Source of the DNA: Jeotgalicoccus aerolatus
GTDB taxonomy: Bacteria; Bacillota; Bacilli; Staphylococcales; Salinicoccaceae
Direction: 5' to 3'
Assembly (NCBI RefSeq): GCF_014635205.1
Contig: NZ_BMCN01000002.1
Span: forward strand, 62,001-126,000
DNA: 64,000 nucleotides
Shown piece by piece: positions 1-8,981 of the stretch. Numbering within the stretch: the stretch's first letter is position 1; every line of letters starts with the position of its first letter. The translations under genes were made by a program, and so were the position numbers. The notes under the pieces are model-generated. The model did no database searches, was not told the origin of the DNA, and saw only the letters and a program-made list of their open reading frames with translations.

Positions 1-3000
1 AACTAGATGAATAGCTTCCATCTTGTATAGTTTTATTTGCTGAAGCCGAAGGCCGACCGCCAAGTTTTTCCGATCTAGCAGCTGATGGACTAGATACTTT
101 TAACAACTCATTCACTGATGAGACAAAGTCTTCATGTGATAAAGATGTATTACTAAAATACCCCAAAATTTCTTGTGTTTTCTTTTCATATTTTTCTTGT
201 GTAGCAGGGAGTATATGACTAAATTGATTAATTACTTCACTTGCAAGCTGCTCGTAAATTTTCAATGCTTCATCTTTTTCAAATGCCCATTTATTAAGCT
301 GTTTCTTCAGATTTCTTTGTAGTTCAAAAGAAATATTTAGTTGTTTTGCATTATTCAACTCACCGCTAGACATAAAATAGAAGGGTTCTTTGTTGATATA
401 TATCAAATCTCCCTTATTTAATTTTAAGAGTAGACGCGCCTGTTCAATACTGCTGACATTCTCAAGCTTAGATGCGTAAAATTCAGCTAAGCTATTTGCA
501 TTTTCGAATTCATTCTGTGCTGCATCTATATTCGTAACATCTATCAATCTATGTTTTTTTATTAGTTCTCCTTTCTTATTCTTAATGAAGTAAGAAATAA
601 ATATACTATATGCCTTTTTCACCTCATCATGTACAAATTTTCCGTTTTTCGAAGACGTGTATTTAGGCACCTTAACTTTAGGTGATAAAATTGATTCTTT
701 ATAAAATGCAGACTCACTATTCTCTACTTTTTTCGTCACTAGTGGGTGGCTATTTTTTATAAGGTTTTCAAATATAAATTCAAATGTTCTATCATTTCTC
801 AGTTCACTTTTTCTCATTTCTGTTATGAGGAATAATTCTGGGTTGAACTTATTAGACTCTTCTTCATTTAACTTACGCCATTTTTCTTTAGCCTTATGCT
901 TTCTCAAATCAAACTTAAATAAATTTGGTTTTATCTCTTCACCAAATTGATGAATTCCGGCAATTAATAAAGCATCAATTGCATGATGATAATCATTTAA
1001 TTCACGTATTTTAGGGAAATCCAATTTTTTACGTACTTCTGAAACTATTCCGGCTTTTAGGATATCAATGCTCACTTTATTATCATCAGTGCTGGCAAAT
1101 CGTTCTTCTAATAAATTTTTCACATGAACAGTAATTTGGCGAGTTTCCACCAATTGACGTGCTATAAATCTTTCTTTATCAACATCTGAGAACTCTTCTT
1201 TCATCAGCTTATGCAGCTTACTTGCAGACATCATGTTATTGTCAGCTAACAGTCGCCAGTATCTAATGAGTTTAAGTTTTTTATCCCCGGCAATAGACAA
1301 CGGCATTTTGTACCCTGATTTTCTTTGATTTGCTTCCTTAATAACAAGCACCTTATTATTGAGGCTGTCATCCTTAACAAAATTTCGAGGTAATATATGA
1401 TCCACTTCATAATATCTTTGACCCGCTGGTTTTGATGAATCCATGATTAGAGCCTGTAAGTTTATTTTCTCTAGTGTATATAGACATTTTCCACCCTGTA
1501 ACAAATACAGCTTCAGTTTCTCTAATTTGTAATCTAAATCTCCACGATAATTTGAAACATCTTTAAACATCTCACTAAATTCATCTTTTTTCATTAAATC
1601 ATTATCTTTAATAAGAACATCCCATTGCTTCTTCCATTCAACGGTACGTTTCTTCTCTCCTTCTTCTCTTGCGAATTCTATTACAATATTTTTAGGCTCT
1701 CCAAATATACTGACTAATTCATCGACTATTTTAACAGTGCTCCAGATAGATTTTTTTAATGCAGGGGAACATTTTAGTTCTGCAATATCTGAGTACTCTA
1801 TTTTATTTTTAATCCCTTTGAATTTTTTATTTATGTCTTCATAAACTTCTTTAAATCCATATCGGGGTGATGTATAAGCTTCCATAAAGTTATAGTCATC
1901 TGTACGCATTAGACTAATGATAGATTCATCATTATTAACCAGTGTCAGGGCTTTTTTCGATAATCTGCCCCATCCGCTATAATTTAATTTTAAGATTTTT
2001 TCTAACTCATCAGATTCTATGAAATCAAAATTATCTTGAATTTTCTCTCGTATAATACTTTTTTCATTAAAAATTGTTACCCAGCTAATAATGTGTTCGA
2101 CTTCATCAAGATGTGATTCTAACTTTTCTTTACCTAGAATATTTCTAAAATCAATATACGATGACAAAGAGCTGGCAAATTCATTCTCTTTTTGCGTTCC
2201 AAAAACTTCTTTATCTTCATAACCATCAACTGATTTCTTTAAAAATTCCTTTAGGTTTTTATGAGTAACTTTTTTTGTGTTTTTAAAATGATTTTCAAAG
2301 ACATTGTTCTTAACATCTTGTGGTAATCTATGTACCTTATCGCTTATCTGACTTTCACTTCTCAAATTAATCCCATTTAGTTCGTTTCTGACTTCCATTT
2401 CTTGATAAAGCAATGAGTGTTTAGGTAACACGTCCTCTTGCAACAAATAACTGCATTTATTTGTCATTCTATTTATAAATTCAGCAGCACTCGTACTTTT
2501 ATCTATTACTTCATCAAAATTAAATGGTGTGATGTTAGTATCTTTAATCCTTGAACTCCAGGCAAATTCTGAATCTCCATCATTCTTTACTAACGGCCCA
2601 ATATAGTATGGAATTCTAAAGGATATTAATTGTGCCACTTTGTCCACTAGATTTTGCGAGATATCTTTATGATATTTTTGCTGATTAAGAAGAATTTTTT
2701 TCGCTTCATACAATGAGTTTTGATGAGGAACTGACGAGTTTGAAACATTATTCAAGAATGGCAGAAATAACTCGTTTTCTACTTGTTCTAGTATTGATAT
2801 TCTATTATTATCCGATTTTTCATCCTCTAAATTGTTTTTTAGTACTTTCTTAATTTCTGAAATAAATTTATCTTTTCCCTTATTCTTATTTAATCTATAT
2901 TGATCAAAATATGAGAGTTTGGCCAAGTTTTTAACATCCGGTTTATTATAATACTCAGCAAAAACACTTTTCGGGGTAACAAAGAAATTTTTATAAGTTT

Positions 3001-4012
3001 GAGTATCATAATTTTCCTTTATTAACGATTTTAAAATTTTTAACTGTCTTTTATTTTTATTGAATTCACTCACTTTTGCTCGTGATACATAGTCAAAGTC
3101 TTTTAATACTTCTTTGAGAGTCATATCTAAATATAACTTTTTTGCTTGCTCAATGATTTCTAACTGATCGTCTGTTAAGACAGATAAATCTATATCTTCA
3201 TCATCATTTGATAGTTTAATAGCAATTTTACTTTCTTTAATCTCATCATTATTTTCACAATTATAGAACACATTATGCAAATTTGATTTAAGTCCAGTTA
3301 ACAATTTACCAATATCTTTTAAGTCTTTAGGAAGATGCTTTTGAACAGCCTTACTCTTATCATTACCTGTTGTCCTTGTATCCCCCAGTATTTCTGAGAT
3401 AGATTCAACTATTTTCTCTGATACTGTTTCATCAATTTTGTTAATCTCATAGAGATTTTCCAGAAACTCTAAAAGCCCTTCTTTTTCTTCAGATGAATCT
3501 CTATCTTCCCAGCTATCTATGTTTAATAAAAAGTGCCCTCTAAACTTAACTAAGTTATGAATCGCTAAATAAATTAATTTTATATCTTGTTCTTCATTCG
3601 TAGATATTAAAAAATCTCTTAAATGATATATTGTTGGAAATTTAGTATGTATCTCTTCCTTAGAAAACCCTAGTTCTATCAAAGTCTCTGAGAGCGTCCT
3701 ATTCTCAAAATTGTTACTGTTTTTCCACTTATGATCAGTACTTAAATTACTAAAAAAATCTTGATCGTTAATGAGTGGCTGAAATAATTCTTGCAGCATT
3801 TGAATTCTTTTAATTCTTCTATTATAACGTCTTCGCATTCCGCGCTTAAGTCTTCTAGCTTCCGCGGTATCTGCTGAATTGAACAAATTGACACCAATTG
3901 CTTTTCGATTTCTAAACTCTAATAGTTCGTAGTCTTTGTTGATGCAAGACCACCCGACAGAAGCTGTACCAATATCTAAACCGATAGTATATTCACCCTG
4001 AAATTTTTTCAT
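1..4012 (-). CDS. cas9: Cas9 endonuclease, type II-A-like (C-terminus off the window)
   Basis: RNA-guided DNA endonuclease of a type II CRISPR system. The frame is open from the ATG at 4012 to the window edge, giving about 1337 residues, and only a short C-terminal tail appears to be missing. RuvC-I carries GLDIGTASVGW with Asp13. An arginine-rich bridge helix (RRLKRGMRRRYNRRIKRI) follows. RuvC-II has IVIEFAREEG with Glu779. The HNH domain has EVDHILPRNF with His872, and Asn895 downstream. RuvC-III has YHHAIDALLIAG with His1010 and Asp1013. All catalytic positions known from SpCas9 are therefore present, so the nuclease looks active. The size and the tracrRNA style favour II-A over II-C. The start follows GGAG about 9 bases upstream. 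cas1, cas2, csn2 and the array would lie to the left, outside the window. Confidence 0.96.
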   Translation of the reverse strand, partial: MKKFQGEYTIGLDIGTASVGWSCINKDYELLEFRNRKAIGVNLFNSADTAEARRLKRGMRRRYNRRIKRIQMLQELFQPLINDQDFFSNLSTDHKWKNSNNFENRTLSETLIELGFSKEEIHTKFPTIYHLRDFLISTNEEQDIKLIYLAIHNLVKFRGHFLLNIDSWEDRDSSEEKEGLLEFLENLYEINKIDETVSEKIVESISEILGDTRTTGNDKSKAVQKHLPKDLKDIGKLLTGLKSNLHNVFYNCENNDEIKESKIAIKLSNDDEDIDLSVLTDDQLEIIEQAKKLYLDMTLKEVLKDFDYVSRAKVSEFNKNKRQLKILKSLIKENYDTQTYKNFFVTPKSVFAEYYNKPDVKNLAKLSYFDQYRLNKNKGKDKFISEIKKVLKNNLEDEKSDNNRISILEQVENELFLPFLNNVSNSSVPHQNSLYEAKKILLNQQKYHKDISQNLVDKVAQLISFRIPYYIGPLVKNDGDSEFAWSSRIKDTNITPFNFDEVIDKSTSAAEFINRMTNKCSYLLQEDVLPKHSLLYQEMEVRNELNGINLRSESQISDKVHRLPQDVKNNVFENHFKNTKKVTHKNLKEFLKKSVDGYEDKEVFGTQKENEFASSLSSYIDFRNILGKEKLESHLDEVEHIISWVTIFNEKSIIREKIQDNFDFIESDELEKILKLNYSGWGRLSKKALTLVNNDESIISLMRTDDYNFMEAYTSPRYGFKEVYEDINKKFKGIKNKIEYSDIAELKCSPALKKSIWSTVKIVDELVSIFGEPKNIVIEFAREEGEKKRTVEWKKQWDVLIKDNDLMKKDEFSEMFKDVSNYRGDLDYKLEKLKLYLLQGGKCLYTLEKINLQALIMDSSKPAGQRYYEVDHILPRNFVKDDSLNNKVLVIKEANQRKSGYKMPLSIAGDKKLKLIRYWRLLADNNMMSASKLHKLMKEEFSDVDKERFIARQLVETRQITVHVKNLLEERFASTDDNKVSIDILKAGIVSEVRKKLDFPKIRELNDYHHAIDALLIAGIHQFGEEIKPNLFKFDLRKHKAKEKWRKLNEEESNKFNPELFLITEMRKSELRNDRTFEFIFENLIKNSHPLVTKKVENSESAFYKESILSPKVKVPKYTSSKNGKFVHDEVKKAYSIFISYFIKNKKGELIKKHRLIDVTNIDAAQNEFENANSLAEFYASKLENVSSIEQARLLLKLNKGDLIYINKEPFYFMSSGELNNAKQLNISFELQRNLKKQLNKWAFEKDEALKIYEQLASEVINQFSHILPATQEKYEKKTQEILGYFSNTSLSHEDFVSSVNELLKVSSPSAARSEKLGGRPSASANKTIQDGSYSSS

Positions 4013-4041
4013 CGCACACACTCCTTACAGTTATTACTTAT

Positions 4042-4070
4042 ATTGTAAGTATATCTAATAAATAGTTCAA
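4042..4070 (-). promoter_or_regulatory. cas9 promoter with inverted repeat over the -10
   Basis: On the minus strand TTGAAC (4070-4065) and TACAAT (4047-4042) are separated by 17 bases, a good sigma-A promoter, about 30 bases before the cas9 start. The -10 lies inside an imperfect inverted repeat (ACTTA, 5-base gap, TAAGT; 4036-4050), a possible operator. The promoter call is inferred from consensus only. Confidence 0.55.
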
Positions 4071-4119
4071 TTAAAGTTTTAATCTTTACAAAATTCAAAT
4101 AATATATTAATATAAAAAT

Positions 4120-4223
4120 TAGAAAGCTTACCACTTTCTAAACGATCATAGTAAGTTAAAATAAGCTTAAAGCGTTATCGTGATTAAATTCATCCCCTAG
4201 CCGTATCGGTTGGGGCATTTTTA
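4120..4223 (+). ncRNA. tracrRNA of the type II CRISPR-Cas system
   Basis: The layout matches the S. pyogenes tracrRNA and its position divergent from cas9. The probable anti-repeat is 4125-4163 and ends in AAGTTAAAATAAG, the conserved lower stem that pairs with a repeat starting GTTTTA. The nexus is GCTTAAAGC (4165-4173), followed at once by GTTATC as in S. pyogenes. A terminal hairpin (CCCC arm from 4194, GGGG arm to 4215, one bulged base, loop TAT) is followed by ATTTTT. A promoter fits upstream: TTTACA at 4085-4090 and TAATAT at 4108-4113 with 17-base spacing, placing the start near 4120. Reading the complement of the anti-repeat predicts a repeat containing CTATGATCGTTTAGAAAGTG. The ends are approximate. 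Confidence 0.88.
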
Positions 4224-4262
4224 TATTCTGATTTGACTTTACCTATTTTATTATTATTCAAA

Positions 4263-4309
4263 AGAGAAGCACCGTCCTTGATATAGATAACCAAGGACGG
4301 TGCTTCTCT
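4263..4309 (-). terminator. Terminator after the RluA-family gene
   Basis: Two perfect 18-base arms (4263-4280 and 4292-4309) flank an 11-base loop, with a short T-run beyond the hairpin on the minus strand. It abuts the stop codon of the pseudouridine synthase gene. Confidence 0.85.
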
Positions 4310-5209
4310 CTATTTAAACCCTCTCGTAAACGATGCAGGTGTTTCCGATTCAAATTTCATTACTTTTCCGCTTACCGGATGTTTAAATTTAATTGCATTA
4401 GCATGAAGTCCCAAACGATTAATAGCGTTGATTTCCGATCCGTATTTTTTATCGCCTACAATCGGATGGCCAAGGTCCTGCATATGCACGCGAATCTGAT
4501 TTTTTCTTCCCGTATCCAGATTCACCTTTAATAATGAGAATCTGCGGTTCGTTTTCAAGACCTTGTAGTGCGTAATCGCTTTTTGACCATGGTTCGGTTT
4601 AGGACTCGAATGCATCATATATGTCTTATCTTCAGTGAGCCAAGATGTAATCGTCCCGTTTTTTTGAACGACTCCTTCGACAAGGGCAACGTATGATCTC
4701 TCCTGAACTGCTTCAGTCCAGGCTTTCTGCAGCCGCTGCTGAACCATTTTACTCCGGGCAAATATCATCACACCTGACGTGTCTCTATCTAATCGATGCA
4801 CGATAAACACCCGGTTCTTCGGGTGAATACTCTGTACGTAATCCATCAGCTGCTTGTAGGCTGTCATCTGCCGTTCCTGTTTAGACCCCATGGACAGCAG
4901 CCCGCTTTCTTTATCGATTACGATAATATCATCATCTTCATGAAGGATATTCACACCTTTTAATTTTATTGAAGATGAGGCGACGCGTTCACGGATTTGA
5001 ACATGGTCTCCCGGTTTCAGCTTATCGTCAAATTGTGTGGTCGATTTGTCATTCACGACAACCTGTCCGCGTTTTAAAATCCCTTTTACTGCATTCCGGC
5101 TTTTTGACGGCATGACTTTAAACAGGAATTCTAATACTTCTGTATGCTCTTTTACTGTCCACTCTTCGTGGCGCGGTATATCTGTTTTACTTTTAGCTTT
5201 CTTCTTCAT
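4310..5209 (-). CDS. RluA-family pseudouridine synthase
   Basis: Isomerises uridine to pseudouridine in RNA, most likely 23S rRNA. An N-terminal S4-like RNA-binding segment (KSRNAVKGILKRGQVVVND) precedes the catalytic domain with the RluA signature HRLDRDTSGVMIFA, whose Asp in HRLDRDTSG is the catalytic residue in this family. The C-terminal GRKNQIRVHMQDLGHPIVGD motif is also typical. The upstream ATG at 5224 lies on the ribosome-binding site (GAGGG), so the start is placed at 5209, giving 299 residues. It is monocistronic and ends in a strong terminator. The exact target uridine cannot be assigned from sequence. Confidence 0.9.
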   Translation of the reverse strand: MKKKAKSKTDIPRHEEWTVKEHTEVLEFLFKVMPSKSRNAVKGILKRGQVVVNDKSTTQFDDKLKPGDHVQIRERVASSSIKLKGVNILHEDDDIIVIDKESGLLSMGSKQERQMTAYKQLMDYVQSIHPKNRVFIVHRLDRDTSGVMIFARSKMVQQRLQKAWTEAVQERSYVALVEGVVQKNGTITSWLTEDKTYMMHSSPKPNHGQKAITHYKVLKTNRRFSLLKVNLDTGRKNQIRVHMQDLGHPIVGDKKYGSEINAINRLGLHANAIKFKHPVSGKVMKFESETPASFTRGFK

Positions 5210-5313
5210 TCTGTAATCCCTCATCTTTAATTTATTTACAGCACGTTCTTTTTCTAAGCGATTACTCTATTGTACTTTGTATATTCCTGAATTACAGTAA
5301 AATATTCATAATA

Positions 5314-5344
5314 AAAAGCTTCCCGCATATTTAGGCAGGAAGCT
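5314..5344 (-). terminator. Terminator of the SRPBCC gene
   Basis: A hairpin AGCTTCC/GGAAGCT (with an inner GC/GC pair) is followed by TTTTTATT on the minus strand, just downstream of the stop at 5360. Confidence 0.7.
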
Positions 5345-5359
5345 GACCGGCAGTTCGAT

Positions 5360-5800
5360 TTAATTTTCACTGATTACTGCCGCTTCAAATTTTTTCATTT
5401 CTTTATTCATTACTGATTTAACAACAGGTTTTACAGTCATAATGAACATTCTGACACCCATGCTGCTCTCTATTGATGACTGAACTGACAGTTCCGAGCC
5501 AGCACCTTTCGGTTCTACACTAAATAACGTCGTTATAACGCCCTGTTTTAATTTCGTTTTCATGACGATTTTCTCGTTCTCAACGTATTCTGTGATTTCA
5601 TTCCTAAAACGGTAGGTCTTATTTCTAACGCCTAGCGTTATTCTGAATTTCGCACCTTTAGAACGCTTCCCTTTCGTACTGTACTCAATGTCTTTAAGGA
5701 TAGTGAAGATCTTTTTTAACTGCTCATCATCATTCACAATCTGAAATACTTCTTTCGGTGATGCTGCCAGCTGATCGCTGCGGTAGCTGTATACTTCCAT
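5360..5800 (-). CDS. SRPBCC-superfamily protein
   Basis: A 146-residue protein with the plan of a START-like/SRPBCC hydrophobic-ligand-binding domain: an N-terminal strand followed by SPKEVFQIVNDDEQLKKIF (helix), alternating beta strands (KFRITLGVRNKTYRFRNEITEY), and a long C-terminal helix beginning near MFIMTVKPVVKSV. This plan resembles CoxG and polyketide-cyclase-like proteins. No catalytic residues or ligand can be assigned. It stands alone between the RluA-family gene and the YfcC-type gene, with its own terminator. The family call is structural inference. Confidence 0.65.
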   Translation of the reverse strand: MEVYSYRSDQLAASPKEVFQIVNDDEQLKKIFTILKDIEYSTKGKRSKGAKFRITLGVRNKTYRFRNEITEYVENEKIVMKTKLKQGVITTLFSVEPKGAGSELSVQSSIESSMGVRMFIMTVKPVVKSVMNKEMKKFEAAVISEN

Positions 5801-5867
5801 CTGTGATCCCTCACCTCTTTTTATTTATCTTTTAATTATAACTATCTTACAGTAACGATTCTATCTC

Positions 5868-7277
5868 TTAAAGTGGACCTAAGTTAATCATTACTGCGAC
5901 CGCCAGAAGCACAAACGCTATGCCTGTCCATATTAAGAATAATGGGAAGAACCATTTTGCCCATTTAATCCAGGCAACACCTGCCACAGCGAGACTCGCC
6001 ATCAACGGCCCGGACGTCGGGAACAGAACATTTGAGAAACCGTCACCGAACTGGAAAGCAAGTACACTGACTTGTCTTGTAATACCAATCATATCCGCCA
6101 GAGGGGTCTGAATCGGCATCATAATCGCTGCCTGACCGCTGCCAGAAGGAACGAAGAAGTTAAAGACCGAGTTCATTAAGAACATACCGATCGCAGTGGC
6201 AATTGGCGGCAATGCTGATAAAGGCTGAGACAATGCGCTAACAAGCGTATCTAAAATCTGACCGTTTTCCATAATAACAAGTACCGCTCTCGCCAATCCG
6301 ATAATCAAAGCACCATATACAAGATTTTTACACCCTTCTAAAAATGTGAATGCAATTGTATTGTAATTCATTCCTGCTATAATCCCTGCGACTAATCCGA
6401 TAATCACAAAAAATGCAGCCATATGGTCGGTTGTCCACTGGAACTTGATCACAGCGAATACAAAGAACATTAATGAAGCCGCTGTCCAGATCAGAATTAA
6501 TTTATGACGTCCTGTAAATTTCTCATCGAAGCCAAGTTCATTATCTTCAGCTGCTTCGATGCCAATCAGACTTCTGGAAGGATCATTTAAAATTATTTTA
6601 CAGTAGCGCCACGTATACCATATTGTTGCTCCGACCAGTAAAACAAAGGCAACCAGTCTAAACACCATACCTGAAAACAGCGGAAGTTCTGCAATATTAT
6701 GTGCAACACCGACTGTATAAGGATTCAGAAATCCTGCTGAAAACCCTATAAATGCCGCATTAAATGTAATTGCTACCGCAACAATCGCATCAAATTTCAA
6801 GGCTTTAACAAGCAGCACACCAATGGCTACAAATGGAATGACCGAGTTAGCCAGTGCCCCGACGGCTCCACCGAGCGCAAATAAAATAATAATCGTTGCA
6901 ATTAAAAAGAATTCTTTCCCCTTCATCTTATCAATTGCCGAGTAGATTCCTGTATGTATTGCACCAGATTTATTTATAATCTCGAACATCCCGCCGGCAA
7001 ACAGAACTAAGAAAATCAGACCGGCACTTTCTACCATCCCTGTTTGTACAGATAAGAACACATCCATAAACCCTGCAGGCGATGATTCTGTGTTTTCGTA
7101 AGTCCCGGATACAATCGTTGTGACGCCATCCGTTTCTACTCTGTCAAACGTTCCTGCCGGTACGATGTAAGTTGCTGCCACTGCTATAAGCAGTACCGCA
7201 AAAACGATGACGTATGTATCGGGAAACTCCCATTTCTTCTTATGATTTTTCTCTGTGCTGTTTGAAGCTTTTACCAT
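5868..7277 (-). CDS. YfcC-family (ArsB/NhaD superfamily) membrane transporter
   Basis: A 469-residue polytopic protein with about 12 hydrophobic segments. Its lysine-rich cytoplasmic N-terminus (NHKKKWEFPDTYVIVFAVL) and PAGTFDRVETDGVT loop after helix 1 are typical of the YfcC/arginine-ornithine antiporter-like family. The re-entrant region MFLMNSVFNFFVPSGSGQAAIMMP is the most conserved motif of this family. Substrates are usually dicarboxylates, basic amino acids or short peptides, and the substrate here is unknown. The start follows GGGGATGGTAGT. It is transcribed alone, and the stop is followed by only about 70 bases before the SRPBCC gene. Confidence 0.85.
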   Translation of the reverse strand: MVKASNSTEKNHKKKWEFPDTYVIVFAVLLIAVAATYIVPAGTFDRVETDGVTTIVSGTYENTESSPAGFMDVFLSVQTGMVESAGLIFLVLFAGGMFEIINKSGAIHTGIYSAIDKMKGKEFFLIATIIILFALGGAVGALANSVIPFVAIGVLLVKALKFDAIVAVAITFNAAFIGFSAGFLNPYTVGVAHNIAELPLFSGMVFRLVAFVLLVGATIWYTWRYCKIILNDPSRSLIGIEAAEDNELGFDEKFTGRHKLILIWTAASLMFFVFAVIKFQWTTDHMAAFFVIIGLVAGIIAGMNYNTIAFTFLEGCKNLVYGALIIGLARAVLVIMENGQILDTLVSALSQPLSALPPIATAIGMFLMNSVFNFFVPSGSGQAAIMMPIQTPLADMIGITRQVSVLAFQFGDGFSNVLFPTSGPLMASLAVAGVAWIKWAKWFFPLFLIWTGIAFVLLAVAVMINLGPL

Positions 7278-7481
7278 ACTACCATCCCCTTATTTTTAGA
7301 ATATTCCTTAAATTTAAAAATATATTACTATCCTACCATAAATGAATAATTAGTATATGTATTTTTATGCATAATAATAACTATTCAATCATTACGATGA
7401 AGGAGTGTGATAAAATCAAGGAATTTTAAACGTGACAAGTTCTAAAATATATGTAATACTATTCATTAATTAAATACTGGT

Positions 7482-7628
7482 GCCTTTAAATCAGTCCAGT
7501 GAGACTGACAAGGACAGCGCGATGTAATATCTTGCGGCTAAGCATGCCCTGCTTTAAGGGAACTTTGCCGTACCTTATTATAGAAAAAAGCTTCTTGTCA
7601 TGTTTCTGGCAGGGAGCTTTATTTTTTT
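7482..7628 (+). promoter_or_regulatory. PyrR-type transcription attenuator of codBA
   Basis: The leader contains the PyrR-binding-loop signature (CTTTAAATCAGTCCAGTGAG at 7484-7503, then ACTGACAAGG). B. subtilis pyr leaders share the TCCAG-GAG-CT-CAAGG core. A pyrimidine-rich middle part follows, then an intrinsic terminator with 11-base arms 7587-7597 and 7610-7620 and a run of T (7622-7628), about 70 bases before the codB start. The expected behaviour is that PyrR plus UMP favours termination, so cytosine uptake and deamination fall when pyrimidines are plentiful. The leader is visible in sequence; the regulation is inferred. Confidence 0.75.
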
Positions 7629-7700
7629 GCCTGAAACACTACAGAAGTGCACTTTTCGGCGCCAGTTTCTGAAATTCAAAAGATACTGGAGGAGTTATGT

Positions 7701-8981
7701 ATGTCATCTCATGACAAAGAATTCTCACTTGAGGCAGTGCCTCAGTCAAGTCGCAAAAGTTTCTGGAATATTTTAGCCGTAATGTTATCTCTCAGCTTTT
7801 TCTCAGCAAGTATGTGGTCCGGCGGAACGCTTGGCGAAGGTCTATCGTTTACAAATTTCATACTTATCGTACTTGCAGGCAACTTAATTCTCGGTCTCTA
7901 TACAGGTGCACTCGCTTATATCGCTGCTAAAACCGGCTTATCTACACACTTACTCGCACGTTATGCTTTTGGTAAAACCGGCTCTTATATTACATCTTTC
8001 CTGCTCGCATCCACACAAGTCTGCTGGTTCGGTGTCGGTCTCGCAATGTTTGCAGTACCAGTCTCGCTTGCAACCGGCATTAATGTTTTTATCTTAATTG
8101 GTGTCTTTGGTACACTGATGACGATCTCTTCTATATTTGGCCTTAAAGCACTGGCAATCCTTGGTTTTATCAGTGTGCCGACAATCGCAATATTCGGCAT
8201 GTACTCAGTGACAGACGCTGTTAACTCGATGGGCGGCATGGACGCACTGCTGCTCTACCAGCCATCTGAATCAGTCAGTATCGCTTTCGCCCTGACAATC
8301 TGTGTTGGATCATTTATCAGTGCGGGGACGTTAACACCTGACTTTACACGTTTCGCTAAATCAGCCAAGTCAGCAGTCAGCTCAAGTATTATCGCTTTCT
8401 TCTTAGGCAACTCTTTGATGTTTCTCTTCGGTGCGGTCGGTGCCATGGCTTTCGGCATTGCTGATATTTCAGAAGTGATGCTGATGCAGGGCCTGATGAT
8501 TCCCGGGATCATCGTACTTGGTTTAAACATATGGACGACGAACGACAGTGCACTTTACGCATCAGGCTTAGGTTTTGCTAACATCTTTAAATTCCCTAAG
8601 AAATATATCGTTGTGTTCAACGGTATTTTAGGTACACTCGCAGCAATGTGGCTCTACAATAATTTCGTTGATTTCCTGACATTGCTCGGTTCTGCTTTAC
8701 CATCAATAGGTGCCATTATTCTTGCCGATTACTTTATCGTTAGAAAGAGAAATTACGCTGCATATGAGACAATGACATTTAAAGCAATTAATCCGGTAGC
8801 AATCTTTGCCTGGGCTACAGGTATTGTACTTGCAAACTTCGTTCCCGGCATTCCGCCACTGAATGCTTTAATCGGAACCAGCGCCATTTACGTTATCGGG
8901 ATGAAGCTCGCAGCATATAAATCAACAGTTTCAGTTAAAACCCCAATAAAAACAAAGGATGAGGTTGTACGTGATTATTAA
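7701..8981 (+). CDS. codB: Cytosine permease
   Basis: NCS1-family (purine-cytosine permease) proton symporter importing cytosine. The 426-residue protein has about 12 membrane segments. Family hallmarks are [18 protein letters not shown] in helix 1, the [21 protein letters not shown] region, and [20 protein letters not shown] longer reading frame begins at 7647, but TGGAGGAGTT sits 8-12 bases before the ATG at 7701, which is preferred. It overlaps codA and lies behind a PyrR-type leader. The deaminase partner supports cytosine as the substrate. Confidence 0.92.
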   Translation: MSSHDKEFSLEAVPQSSRKSFWNILAVMLSLSFFSASMWSGGTLGEGLSFTNFILIVLAGNLILGLYTGALAYIAAKTGLSTHLLARYAFGKTGSYITSFLLASTQVCWFGVGLAMFAVPVSLATGINVFILIGVFGTLMTISSIFGLKALAILGFISVPTIAIFGMYSVTDAVNSMGGMDALLLYQPSESVSIAFALTICVGSFISAGTLTPDFTRFAKSAKSAVSSSIIAFFLGNSLMFLFGAVGAMAFGIADISEVMLMQGLMIPGIIVLGLNIWTTNDSALYASGLGFANIFKFPKKYIVVFNGILGTLAAMWLYNNFVDFLTLLGSALPSIGAIILADYFIVRKRNYAAYETMTFKAINPVAIFAWATGIVLANFVPGIPPLNALIGTSAIYVIGMKLAAYKSTVSVKTPIKTKDEVVRDY

